From the NCBI RefSeq assembly GCF_001458735.1, contig NZ_CZQA01000001.1, positions 1,178,001-1,242,000 of the forward strand: DNA of 64,000 nucleotides. Direction: 5' to 3'. The stretch is from Candidatus Nitrospira nitrosa. GTDB taxonomy: Bacteria; Nitrospirota; Nitrospiria; Nitrospirales; Nitrospiraceae. A program made the position numbers and the translations under genes. Shown here piece by piece: positions 52,709 through 61,218 of the stretch. Numbering within the stretch: the first letter of the stretch is position 1; each line of letters starts with the position of its first letter. Under the pieces are notes generated by a model that was given only the letters and a program-made list of their open reading frames with translations, did not search any database and had not been told where the DNA came from.

Positions 52709-53819
52709 TATCGAACGATGGTGTGTCTGGGGCATCTGTGCCGTGATGGGGTCCTCGTCATTCGCACTGGCAGGGGATCAGTCTCCGGGCTCGAGTCCTC
52801 AGATTCGTTCCAGCGAGCGGCATCTGGCCAACATTCGGCAGTTGACGGTCGGACGGCAAAATGCCGAAGCCTATTTCTCCTTTGACGGGACGAAGCTCAT
52901 CTTTCAATCGACTAACAATTGGTTGAAGGATTCGCAAGCCACCACGCGTAAACCGAGTGAAAGTGGCCTCGGGTGTTATCAGATGTACGTGCTGGACTTG
53001 GAGAGTGACACAGTTCGCCTCGTCAGCACTGGCAAGGGGGCGACGACCTGCGGATATTTTTTTCCGGGTGATCGGCGAGTGCTCTATTCCTCAACGCATG
53101 CCGCTGGGAGTGAATGCCCACCCAAGCCGAAGCGAGACGGCGCCTATCGCTGGGCACTCGACGACTACGATATCTATTCCGTCCGACTTGATGGGCAGCA
53201 GATGCAGCGATTGACCTCTTCCTCGGGATATGACGCGGAGGCGACCATCTCACCCGATGGGAAAACCATTGTGTGGACGTCAATCAAGGATGGGGATCTT
53301 GATCTCTATACGATGAATCTAGACGGGACCAACGCGAAACGGCTGACCAATGATGTGGGATACGATGGTGGCGCATTCTTTTCTCCGGACAGCAGAAGAA
53401 TTGTCTATCGCGCAGCCCATCCAAGTGATCCAGCCGAGGTCGCGAAATACCAAGACCTGTTAGCCCAGCGGCTGATTGAACCGGGGCAACTGGAAATATT
53501 TGTGATCAATGCCGATGGCTCACACAAGCAGCAGGTCACATCGAACGGTGCGTCGAATTTTTCCCCCTACTTCCATCCGGATGGGAAGCGCATCATCTTT
53601 TCCTCCAACCTTGAAACGAGAGGAGAAGGCGGTCGTCCCAGTTTTCATCTCTATCTTGTCCGTGATGATGGCACTGGAGCCGAGCGTCTCACCACCGAAG
53701 GGCACTTCAATAGCTTCCCGATGTTTTCCCCGGATGGTAAACGACTCGTCTGGGTCTCCGATCGGAATGCGACGACACCAGGTGAGTTCAACGTATTTTT
53801 AGCTGATTGGGTTCCATAA
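52695..53819 (+). CDS. Exported TolB-like (PD40) beta-propeller protein
   Basis: 374 residues from ATG 52695, which has an excellent AAGGAGGT eight bases upstream and overlaps the peptidase gene by 14 bases. A signal peptide ends near FALAG. The mature part is a run of PD40/WD40-like blades: AYFSFDGTKLIFQS, ATISPDGKTIVWTS, AFFSPDSRRIVYRA, PYFHPDGKRIIFSS and PMFSPDGKRLVWVS. It resembles the propeller of TolB or DPP-IV-type proteins without a hydrolase domain. It probably works with the M1-type peptidase encoded before it; inferred from coupling. Confidence 0.88.
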   Translation: MRRRSIERWCVWGICAVMGSSSFALAGDQSPGSSPQIRSSERHLANIRQLTVGRQNAEAYFSFDGTKLIFQSTNNWLKDSQATTRKPSESGLGCYQMYVLDLESDTVRLVSTGKGATTCGYFFPGDRRVLYSSTHAAGSECPPKPKRDGAYRWALDDYDIYSVRLDGQQMQRLTSSSGYDAEATISPDGKTIVWTSIKDGDLDLYTMNLDGTNAKRLTNDVGYDGGAFFSPDSRRIVYRAAHPSDPAEVAKYQDLLAQRLIEPGQLEIFVINADGSHKQQVTSNGASNFSPYFHPDGKRIIFSSNLETRGEGGRPSFHLYLVRDDGTGAERLTTEGHFNSFPMFSPDGKRLVWVSDRNATTPGEFNVFLADWVP

Positions 53820-53893
53820 GCCGCGGTGATCCGTAATAAGTGAGTGGTAGGGGGGCTCAGCATTTCAGGCCCGTCAGTTCAAATTGCAGCTCG

Positions 53894-54985
53894 ATGAGTG
53901 TCCCGTCGCAACCATCCAGTTCTACGGCTGCAGTGCTCACCCACGTTGGTTGTTCCTGCATGGCAGTGGGCATCAGCCTGTTCGGCTTGGCCCACTTTGA
54001 TCTGCCGATCACTAAGTACGTCCGTTCAGTGACGAGTCATCTCCCCGGGGATCAGCTGACCGTTCCCTGGATGGCGTTCACCAGCAACATGGGAGACTGG
54101 ATCGGCCAAGGGTGGCGTCTGGCCTTCGTCAGCATCGTGCTCCTCGCCATCGCATGGGCCATCAAAAAGCCAAATATCACCACCGTGGCGCTTCAGACGT
54201 TGATCGCCCATGGAATTGCGGCGTTGTTGGCCAATGGATTGAAGCATCTCATCGGCAGACCTCGCCCGAAGTTTGTGCACTCGGGCGACTGGCAGATGAG
54301 CCTCTCCTTGGTCTCTGGACTCGACTCCTTTCCCTCCGGTCATAGTACGGCGAGTTTCGCCGTCGCAACGGTCCTGGCGAAACGTTTTCCCAGCATAAGC
54401 CCACTATGCCTGGGGATCGCCTTGTTTGTCGGGATCAGCCGTGTGCTACGGGGATCACATTTTCCAACCGATGTGGTGGGAGGGGCTATCATTGGGATCC
54501 TCTGCGGGTTTGTCGCGGCGGCCCCGTTGAAGCAATGGCGCACCTCATTGCTGGAGGGATTCCACTATGCCACAATCGCCGCCGTAGGTGTGTTCGGTGT
54601 GCTGTGGACCTTGTCTCACCGGATGGAAGAGGGAATGGCCGGCCTCGCATATGTGACGCTGGGACTCATCTTCGTTGCCGGAGGGCTGTGGGGCAGAAAA
54701 GACAATTGGTTGAGAGGTGAATATTCCGCTCAAAATTCATGGTTGGCCACAGCCTCCATCCCCCTTATGGCCATTGGGATTGCGGCAATGACGACATCAC
54801 CACTCGTGGTCGCGTCTGTGGGCTGTGTCGGTGCGGCGACCTGGTTTCGGGATCGCACGCGCCGTTACGAACGGGAGGTGCGGGATGCCACATGGCTTTC
54901 TCTTCGGGAAGTCGCCATCTTCGGGAGTCTTTGCCTTGCCTTGGTGCTGCTTGTGACTGCGCGAGGAATCCTGCCGTTTCAGTAA
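53894..54985 (+). CDS. PAP2 family membrane phosphatase
   Basis: 363 residues from ATG 53894; an in-frame GTG at 53840 has no better ribosome site. About eight or nine hydrophobic segments. All three PAP2 motifs are present: KHLIGRPRP, PSGH in FPSGHSTASFA, and SRVLRGSHFPTDVVGG with the catalytic His and Asp. Such enzymes remove phosphate from lipid A, undecaprenyl diphosphate or phosphatidic acid. The C-terminal membrane half (about 150 residues) is extra compared with the shortest members. It is convergent with an ArnT-like gene, which makes a lipid A or glycan link plausible. Confidence 0.9.
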   Translation: MSVPSQPSSSTAAVLTHVGCSCMAVGISLFGLAHFDLPITKYVRSVTSHLPGDQLTVPWMAFTSNMGDWIGQGWRLAFVSIVLLAIAWAIKKPNITTVALQTLIAHGIAALLANGLKHLIGRPRPKFVHSGDWQMSLSLVSGLDSFPSGHSTASFAVATVLAKRFPSISPLCLGIALFVGISRVLRGSHFPTDVVGGAIIGILCGFVAAAPLKQWRTSLLEGFHYATIAAVGVFGVLWTLSHRMEEGMAGLAYVTLGLIFVAGGLWGRKDNWLRGEYSAQNSWLATASIPLMAIGIAAMTTSPLVVASVGCVGAATWFRDRTRRYEREVRDATWLSLREVAIFGSLCLALVLLVTARGILPFQ

Positions 54986-55043
54986 TCCTCCCATCCTGTG
55001 CTAGTCCTCACGGGCCATGCCTCAGCAGAAATTGTGCGGAAAG

Positions 55044-56804
55044 CTAGTGGCTCAAGGTCTTGGATGGTTGAGGAGAACCGGTATCGTTTTCGTGAGGTGC
55101 AGTGACGACCGACTGATTGCTGAGCAGGAGAAAGCCATATCGCTTGAGGATGGGCTGAAACCCCGATGCTTCTTGTGGCAAGGTCTCTTGAAGGTATTCC
55201 GGTAAGAGGATCATGATGCGGCCGCCCTTGCCGAGAGTGGTACGCAAGCGGTCGAGTTCATTGTGCGGAATGAAGCTCACGGTGCGTCGTGCGTAGAAGG
55301 CAAAGGAGGGGCGCAAAGTGCCAAATGCGATGAGTTGATCCTTGGGGTCGAGGTTCAACCCTGCTGCGTAGGCCAGCTCTTGCGGTGGTGCAATGGCATA
55401 GCGGTTGAGTCCGGGAACGATGGTGAGGATGGCAACGAGGAAGACGCTCGCCAGTGCGCCCCCAGCCGCGCCGAATGCAAGTCCTCGTTTCTCGTCGTTC
55501 AGTCCGAAATAGCCGACCAACCCCATGGCGACGACGACGATCGTCGCGCCCACGTAGGGGCCAGGACCAAGGTCGAACTGGGCGGCGAGTGGGAACTCCT
55601 TCAGCATCTTCCCGGAAAATCTTGAGAATAAGGCCGGCGCGCTGGCAAACCCAATCGCGAGGAGATACCCGATACCCATCAAAAAATGGATGGAGGCTCG
55701 TAACCCCTTGGTCGACGGATCCTGTAATCCCTGTGTCCAATAGGAGGCTGCGAGGATTGCACAGGCTGGGAATAACGGGCCGATATAATGGGGCAATCGA
55801 GTGGACGAGAGGCTGAAGAAGATGAACACCCCAACAATCCAAATCCCCATAAACCAGTCCAGTTCATCGTGAGAATCGTCAGGTGCTCTTGACGTGGAAG
55901 GTGTTGGGGACTGGCTCTGCTCTGTGCGGAATGCGCGCCAGCTGATGTAGGCTCGATAGAGTCCGGAAGGCAGGAAGCTACTCCAGGGATAAAACCCAAG
56001 CAGTAACACAGGAAAGTAGAACCACCAGCCCACCCCATGTCCCTCCATGGGGGCGAGAAATCGGCCCACAGTGTGGACCTTGGCTTCCGTCGAATAGGCA
56101 TCCCCATGGATCAGGAACATGGCTGTGTACCAAGGACCGGCTAGGATAACAAAAAGCAAAGTGCCGGCCAGGGGAGCGCCGCGGTCCCAAAAGAGCTGCC
56201 ACCGTCTTGTAGCAAGAAGGTAGAGGAGTGCCGTAATCAATGGAACGGCAAATCCTACCGGCCCCTTCGTCAAGGTGGCCAAGGCCATCCCCACATAAAA
56301 TCCCCAGATCCAGTGCCGACCGGACCCCGGTTCATGAAGGCCAAGCCAAAAACTATAGAGCGACAGCGTGGTGAAAAAGATCAAGACGCTATCGGTAATA
56401 GCCATACGTCCGAGGGCCAAGATCTCGATGTTCAGCAGCAACATGAGGGCGCCATAGAGCCCGACGGTTGGCCCGCGTAGCCTGGTCAGAAATAGATAGT
56501 GCATGACGATCAGGGCGACTCCGAACAGCGCGGATGGGAATCTGGCGGCGAACTCATTGACCCCAAAGACGTGGTAGGACGCGGTCATGAGCCAATAGAC
56601 GAAGACCGGCTTGGCGACCCGGAGCTCTCCATTGAAAGTGGGGGTGACGAGATCACCGGACGCGAACATCTCGCGGCCCGCTTCGGCATTGCGGCCTTCA
56701 TCGCGATCGGTCAACCCCATGCTGCCGAGGCCAATAAAAAAGAGCAGGCCGGACAGAAGGAATAGGAGCAGCAGCGGGATGGGTTGAGGTGAAGATCGAT
56801 CCAT
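55044..56804 (-). CDS. ArnT-like glycosyltransferase (GT39/GT83 family)
   Basis: 586 residues with about a dozen transmembrane segments and a soluble C-terminal part (from about 480). The first periplasmic loop has D-R-D-E at 33-36, the acidic motif of ArnT/PMT enzymes, followed by GRNAEAGREMFASGD and KPVFVYWL. ALATLTKGPVGFAVPL is a family marker. Such enzymes transfer a sugar from a polyprenyl phosphate to lipid A or protein in the periplasm. The neighbouring GT2 and LAB_N genes would supply the lipid-linked sugar. Exact sugar and acceptor unknown. Confidence 0.9.
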   Translation of the reverse strand: MDRSSPQPIPLLLLFLLSGLLFFIGLGSMGLTDRDEGRNAEAGREMFASGDLVTPTFNGELRVAKPVFVYWLMTASYHVFGVNEFAARFPSALFGVALIVMHYLFLTRLRGPTVGLYGALMLLLNIEILALGRMAITDSVLIFFTTLSLYSFWLGLHEPGSGRHWIWGFYVGMALATLTKGPVGFAVPLITALLYLLATRRWQLFWDRGAPLAGTLLFVILAGPWYTAMFLIHGDAYSTEAKVHTVGRFLAPMEGHGVGWWFYFPVLLLGFYPWSSFLPSGLYRAYISWRAFRTEQSQSPTPSTSRAPDDSHDELDWFMGIWIVGVFIFFSLSSTRLPHYIGPLFPACAILAASYWTQGLQDPSTKGLRASIHFLMGIGYLLAIGFASAPALFSRFSGKMLKEFPLAAQFDLGPGPYVGATIVVVAMGLVGYFGLNDEKRGLAFGAAGGALASVFLVAILTIVPGLNRYAIAPPQELAYAAGLNLDPKDQLIAFGTLRPSFAFYARRTVSFIPHNELDRLRTTLGKGGRIMILLPEYLQETLPQEASGFQPILKRYGFLLLSNQSVVTAPHENDTGSPQPSKTLSH

Positions 56805-56866
56805 GGTCAGATGGCTAGTCGAAATAGGCGATGGCAGGCGGCAACCAGCTACAGCTCCCTAGGTGA

Positions 56867-57157
56867 TCATGTTTGCGGTGTCGATAGGCTTTTGGTTTGG
56901 TCTGCCCGGTGAATGAGGATCAGATTCCGAACATACACGAACGTCCCAACGCCTTGTCCAGAGATGAAGACCGGATCTTGACGGTAGATGGCGTACGCGA
57001 GGGTGATCAGTCCTCCGATCAGACTCATATACCAAAAAGAAACCGGGACGCGGCTTTCGGCCTTCCGTTCTGAGGCGAGCCATTGCACCACCCAGCGACC
57101 AAAAAACAGGGCTTGGCCGAAGAAACCGATCCCCACCCAGATGGCTTCAGTGGTCAT
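56867..57157 (-). CDS. LAB_N domain membrane protein
   Basis: 96 residues, three hydrophobic segments. It matches the small lipid-A-biosynthesis N-terminal (LAB_N) domain: GFFGQALFFGRWVVQWLASE, then R-V-P-V-S-F-W-Y-M-S-L-I-G-G. It is almost always encoded next to a DPM1-type glycosyltransferase and an ArnT-like protein, as here. The domain's own biochemical role is not settled. It overlaps the GT2 gene by 11 bases. Confidence 0.92.
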   Translation of the reverse strand: MTTEAIWVGIGFFGQALFFGRWVVQWLASERKAESRVPVSFWYMSLIGGLITLAYAIYRQDPVFISGQGVGTFVYVRNLILIHRADQTKSLSTPQT

Positions 57158-57956
57158 GAGGCGCTTGGAGGGAGATGCTCATGGTCTGTTCTTGCAGGAG
57201 TGTCTTCAGTCTCGTGGGGTTCGGTTGCTGGTTACGAAATTTGTACTGGATGACGCGGTTCTGCATCCACCGTACAGCAATCAGGTCATACAGCGATTTG
57301 AAGAGACGATTACCCATGCCATATTTCGACACACCATGGATTCGGGGATAGTGACGAACGGGGACTTCGGTGACGGTGAATCCGTACATCAACGCGAGAG
57401 CCGGGAAGAATCGATGCATGCCCTCAAACAGCCGGATTCGTTCCAGCACCTGGCGCCGAAACACCTTGAGCGGGCATCCCGTATCGTGGACCCCGTCGTG
57501 CGTGAAATAGTTTCGGAATCGATTGGCGATCAGCGATGAGAATTTTTTCACGAGCCCATCCTGACGTTGTTGCCGCCATCCACACACCACATCATGGGTG
57601 GTCGTATGCGGCAGGAGCTTCAGGATGTCCTCACTATCCTGCTGGAGATCGCCGTCGATCTGGATGATGAGTTCGCCTGAAGATTGGAGAAAGCCTGCCT
57701 CCAGCGCACAGGTTTTGCCGTAGTTGCGATCAAAATGAAAGACACGGACTTGCTGGTGCTGGGCGGCTAAGCGGTCCAACTCTTCACTGCTGCCGTCGCT
57801 GCTTCCATCGTCCACGAAAATAATCTCGAAAGGACGGGAGTGTGACGGCTCGTACGAATCCATCACCTTCAATAGGCTGGTAATAAGAGGAGACAAGTTC
57901 TCCCGTTCATCCTTGATCGGGATGATGACAGAGGCCCAAGGGGATGGTGAGGTCAT
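57147..57956 (-). CDS. GT2 family polyprenyl-phosphate glycosyltransferase (DPM1-like)
   Basis: 269 residues from ATG 57956; a GTG eight codons upstream is possible. GT-A fold: ASVIIPIKDERENLSPL at the start, FVDDGSSDGS, then QIDGDLQQDSED with the D-x-D type metal site, and TGCPLKVFRR near the acceptor region. No C-terminal membrane anchor of the ArnC type is obvious. Makes a polyprenyl-phosphate sugar on the cytosolic face; donor sugar unknown. Works with the LAB_N and ArnT-like genes downstream. Confidence 0.92.
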   Translation of the reverse strand: MTSPSPWASVIIPIKDERENLSPLITSLLKVMDSYEPSHSRPFEIIFVDDGSSDGSSEELDRLAAQHQQVRVFHFDRNYGKTCALEAGFLQSSGELIIQIDGDLQQDSEDILKLLPHTTTHDVVCGWRQQRQDGLVKKFSSLIANRFRNYFTHDGVHDTGCPLKVFRRQVLERIRLFEGMHRFFPALALMYGFTVTEVPVRHYPRIHGVSKYGMGNRLFKSLYDLIAVRWMQNRVIQYKFRNQQPNPTRLKTLLQEQTMSISLQAPHDH

Positions 57957-58076
57957 AAGTGTGCAAAAACCGGAGGACACGATTATTTAATCAGACTCGG
58001 CATTCTAGCGGAAGGGGGAAAGGGGGTCAAACGCTTGAGAATAATGGTGCAGGGTTGTGACAGGACAGGAGAGAGA

Positions 58077-58634
58077 TTACTTGCCGGCAGACACGACGGT
58101 AAAGCGCATGGTGCCCATTAGACTCATCTCGTTGATTTGCTCACCGGTATGGATCTCAATTTTGTATCGACCGGGCTTCCAGCCTCCGCTGGGTGGGGGC
58201 AATCGGAGGTAACCGCTTTCATCCTCTAAGGCGATGCGCATGGCATCCTCGCTCACCAGCGTTTCCGGAGAAAGCCCTGGCACCTGTTCTGGTGTGCAAC
58301 GGCCAAACACCGTGAAGGCCTGATAGTGTTGATGCAGGGTAAAGACGATGACAATTGCAGTCGTATCCGGAGAGAACCGTTCCGTGGGGTGGATCGGCAC
58401 GATCTCATGGGTACGCTGGAAACCCAACCGCTCCTCAAAATCATCCGCCAAGGTAATCGAACGAAACAAGCCCTGTGGGGGAGCATCAAAATCATAGGTC
58501 TTTATATCTTCGGTGCGGTTTTGAAACTCGGAGATCGGCACATTTTCTGTGAGGGGGAGTTCTTCGCCCGTCACCACCGTGCTCCATAGGACGGCGGCCA
58601 CCATCCCCAAGCGGGCTACGGGTGATCGTTTCAT
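58077..58634 (-). CDS. Exported protein of unknown function, head of the glycosyltransferase group
   Basis: 185 residues from ATG 58634 (ATG 58640 two codons upstream is possible). A signal peptide is suggested by ARLGMVAAVLWSTVVTGEE. The mature part has two beta regions and ends in GRYKIEIHTGEQINEMSLMG, a pattern like periplasmic carbohydrate- or ligand-binding beta sandwiches. One cysteine. I do not recognise the family. A consensus TTGACA (58676-58671, minus strand) lies just upstream. It is 120 bases from the GT2 gene and may share its transcript. Confidence 0.7.
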   Translation of the reverse strand: MKRSPVARLGMVAAVLWSTVVTGEELPLTENVPISEFQNRTEDIKTYDFDAPPQGLFRSITLADDFEERLGFQRTHEIVPIHPTERFSPDTTAIVIVFTLHQHYQAFTVFGRCTPEQVPGLSPETLVSEDAMRIALEDESGYLRLPPPSGGWKPGRYKIEIHTGEQINEMSLMGTMRFTVVSAGK

Positions 58635-58785
58635 CAGCATGTCTGTCTGCTACACCCGTCGCGGCTGTGCTGTCAAGGAAACGGGGGGCCGGCGACCCAT
58701 TGCGACATTTTCGAACCATCTGTTAGGATTTCGCCCATCGTTTGTCCGATATCCCGACAATAGGCATGAATGGTGATGGAACGCT

Positions 58786-60243
58786 ATGTTGCAAGATGCT
58801 GATGCCCTTCCACAGCTAATTGGCGAATACAAGCCACTCGACCAGTGGCAGACCCATCTCAACCAGGTGTTTTATGGGTTGCGCGGTGACCAACTCCGAT
58901 CCTACTATCAGACCTTCGCCTCCGCAGACTTCAGACTGGCCCATGCGTTGGCAGCTGACTACCACGAGCAGGTCACAAAACGTGAGAAAGCGTCAGGTGT
59001 CGGGCGTCAGGCGTCACGCGAGAATGCGTCGGAGTCGCGCCTCACCCTTCACTCTTCACCCCTTACGATTCTTGAGCTCGGTCCCGGCAATGGCAATCTG
59101 GCTGCCTGCTTCTTGACCCATCTCAAAGTGCTGGACAAGCAGGGGACGACCTACCCCCGCGTGCGGTATGTCATGGTTGATTGGGAGCAGCCGGTGTTGG
59201 ATGGCGCGTTGGCCCATCCGGATTTAGCGACCCACCGGGATCGCGTGGATAGTCATTGCGGTTCAATTGAGCATGTGGCGGGTCTGGCTGAGGGGAGCGT
59301 GGACCGCATCTTCTGCAATGAGTTGTGGAACGATCTGCCCACAAAATTGTTGGCGAAACATGGTGGAGACATCGAGGAAGAGTATATCCGCCCCAACTTG
59401 AGTGAGTTTCTCCATGCCAAGATCCAGGATTGGTCTGGGTTTGTCCGGGCGTTTCAGGAGAAGGATCTCGAGGCGCTCAAGACGTTCCCGCCGTTTTTGG
59501 ATGAGCTCGTGTGGGAGAAAGAGTATCGGAAGATCGAGTGGAAGGATGTGCCATACCGAAAGACGATCGTGGAGTTTCTCCACGCCATTGATCCGGAAGT
59601 ATTGGTGCCGGTGAATCTTGGCGCCTTTGCGACGCTGAAGGAGGCCAAGCGATTATTGGCTCCTGACGCGGTCGGGCTCAGCGTCTTCGATGCCGGGACG
59701 GGCGATCTTAAAGTGCTCAACGATCCTGAGAAGCCCTGCTACGGCCAATTCGGCGGACAATATAGCTTTATGATCAACTTTACGTTGGTCGAGGCTGTGG
59801 CCAAACACCTAGGCTTCAAGCAGACAACCCTGGAGGCCCAACGGGAATTTGTGGGGCGATCGTTGAACACGAATGTCATCACCCTGATGGATCTCTTAGC
59901 CACCCATCCGTCCGCTGGGCCGAAACTCCAAGCCTGGGAGCAGGACCGTTTGGTTCTGAAGACCATTCGAGCACTGGATGAGACATTCGAAAGCCCCTAT
60001 CGTCGTCGGCTCGCATTTCCGCTCGGCACGAATATTCCACCGGAAGAGCGGGAGACTCTTGGGGCGCTTCTGCGTTCGTTAAAAGAGACCGGTATCCCGG
60101 ACACCGTGGCCTATGTGACTGAAGAGGAACTTGCGCGCGCGCAGAGGGATCTCGAAGATATTGGGTATGATCCCGATACGATCGCAATGGCCATGAGCGC
60201 CCCTCCCAGCCCGATTGAATATTGCCACTTCGCTTGTCGGTAA
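58786..60243 (+). CDS. MidA-like SAM-dependent methyltransferase
   Basis: 485 residues. The SAM-binding motif I is ELGPGNGN at 97-104, followed by VRYVMVDWEQPVL and FCNELWNDLPTKLLAKHGG, which fits the MidA/NDUFAF7-like (DUF185) type, where the Asn-Glu segment is characteristic. The substrate is not known here; relatives methylate an arginine of a respiratory complex I subunit. Residues about 66-93 look foreign: rich in Ser, Arg and Ala and encoded by repetitive DNA (58990-59068), in frame. No break was seen in the rest of the gene. Confidence 0.8.
   Translation: MLQDADALPQLIGEYKPLDQWQTHLNQVFYGLRGDQLRSYYQTFASADFRLAHALAADYHEQVTKREKASGVGRQASRENASESRLTLHSSPLTILELGPGNGNLAACFLTHLKVLDKQGTTYPRVRYVMVDWEQPVLDGALAHPDLATHRDRVDSHCGSIEHVAGLAEGSVDRIFCNELWNDLPTKLLAKHGGDIEEEYIRPNLSEFLHAKIQDWSGFVRAFQEKDLEALKTFPPFLDELVWEKEYRKIEWKDVPYRKTIVEFLHAIDPEVLVPVNLGAFATLKEAKRLLAPDAVGLSVFDAGTGDLKVLNDPEKPCYGQFGGQYSFMINFTLVEAVAKHLGFKQTTLEAQREFVGRSLNTNVITLMDLLATHPSAGPKLQAWEQDRLVLKTIRALDETFESPYRRRLAFPLGTNIPPEERETLGALLRSLKETGIPDTVAYVTEEELARAQRDLEDIGYDPDTIAMAMSAPPSPIEYCHFACR
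58990..59068 (+). repeat. In-frame repetitive insertion inside the methyltransferase gene
   Basis: Two CGTCAG units (58991-58996 and 59005-59010), then GCGTCACGCG, are followed after 20 bases by a pyrimidine-rich run with three near-copies of the form TCACCCTTCAC (59042 to about 59063). The codon content differs from the flanking gene and encodes a Ser/Arg/Ala-rich linker just before the SAM motif. It looks like a small dispersed repeat captured in frame; other copies were not seen in this window. Confidence 0.45.
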
Positions 60244-60319
60244 CGGGCAACGCCGGTTCAAACGGGTTGCATTCTGAGTGTTGATGGATCCAGAATGCGA
60301 AGCACATAAGGAGAAGGCG

Positions 60320-60526
60320 ATGAGCTCCTTCGGTACAGGCATAGCCGGGCTCGTGGGAACCGTGGTGTTTCTCATGGGGATGTTATCCTTTGCCCAAAGA
60401 AGATGGGCCATAGGCTGTGCATGGCTGATCTCGGGGGTGTTGTTGATCGGCCTCTTAACCTTCCTCGACAAGCCGGGCTCCCACCCATCAGAAGAACCCG
60501 CGGCTGTACGATCAACAGGCGGGTAG
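60320..60526 (+). CDS. Small two-helix membrane protein
   Basis: 68 residues from ATG 60320, with AAGGAG about seven bases upstream; the frame is open 14 codons further up but those lie before the ribosome site. Two hydrophobic helices, GIAGLVGTVVFLMGMLSFA and WAIGCAWLISGVLLIGLL, with a Q-R-R turn between them and a polar C-terminal tail. No family recognised and no clear link with its neighbours. Confidence 0.6.
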   Translation: MSSFGTGIAGLVGTVVFLMGMLSFAQRRWAIGCAWLISGVLLIGLLTFLDKPGSHPSEEPAAVRSTGG

Positions 60527-60661
60527 TCTCCGCCTGTCGGACTGTCCTGGGTTCACCTTCTGGATCAGTACTGCACTAACCGCTGCAACATCCACTTGGG
60601 GTCAGCAAGTGCCTCAAAGCGTTGCCGAAGCAGAGTGATGGAAGCGGGTGACGTGAGTGGT

Positions 60662-60894
60662 CTAGAGCGTACCCAGCACTGCGTAAAATTGATCGGGGCG
60701 TAGCTCGATCTCACGGAGAACCTCTCGGATAAGTGCCGAACAAGATCTCGACCGGGGTGATGAGGTACCGTCGTAGTTCGGCCGTCGGGATGCCGATAGA
60801 AGACGTGACTGCCTTTCTACCGAACGGCATGGAAGCCGAGCGCGAGCAAGATGCGCTCCATTGTCTTGGCATCCACCGCCTTGAGTCTTGTCAT
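60662..60894 (-). pseudogene. hicA: Decayed hicA toxin gene
   Basis: The frame begins with ATG at 60894, overlapping the hicB stop as ATGA, the normal hicBA junction. It reads MTRLKAVDAKTMERILLALG and continues FHAVR, then TAG (60819-60817) stands where HicA proteins have Gln. Directly after comes KGSHVFYRHPDGRTTTVPHH, the HicA dsRBD-like motif with its active-site His. At 60735-60734 two extra bases (or one lost) shift the frame; the proper ending LIREVLREIELRPDQF is found in the next frame and stops at 60662. So a nonsense and a frameshift mutation inactivate an mRNA-interferase toxin. Confidence 0.85.
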
Positions 60895-61109
60895 ACAGCG
60901 ACGTCAATCTGCTGCAAGCCAACAAATCGAGGTAATTCGTCCAGATTGTCCGGATACTCCTCAAGGCAGAGCATGCGCACTTCCTTCAAATTTCCGTGAA
61001 GTTCATCAAGAGTGTGTCTTTTGCTATGGGTGCCCGGCACATCTGGGATGACCCTCACATACAGGTGGGTCTCAGGATCCCACTCGAAATAGGCGGAGAA
61101 CGTCTTGAT
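60891..61109 (-). pseudogene. hicB: hicB antitoxin gene lacking a start codon
   Basis: An open frame of 72 codons ending in TGA at 60891 reads IKTFSAYFEWDPETHLYVRV, then VPGTHSKRHTLDELHGNL and ends PRFVGLQQIDVAV. This is a recognisable HicB antitoxin core (partial RNase H fold). The first codon, where homologues begin Met-Lys-Thr-Phe, is ATC (61109-61107); no ATG, GTG or TTG lies nearby in frame. A G-rich run of nine (61123-61115 on the minus strand) sits where the ribosome site would be. A start-codon point mutation is the simplest reading. Confidence 0.75.
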
Positions 61110-61218
61110 TCGTGCCCCCCCCCTGATTAATTCACGGTTCCATTTAGAAATTTGTTGTCTCGGTTTATTCCTAGGTCAAATTCAGCAGACATCCACTCAT
61201 CTGAGGGCTCGTGCATAG

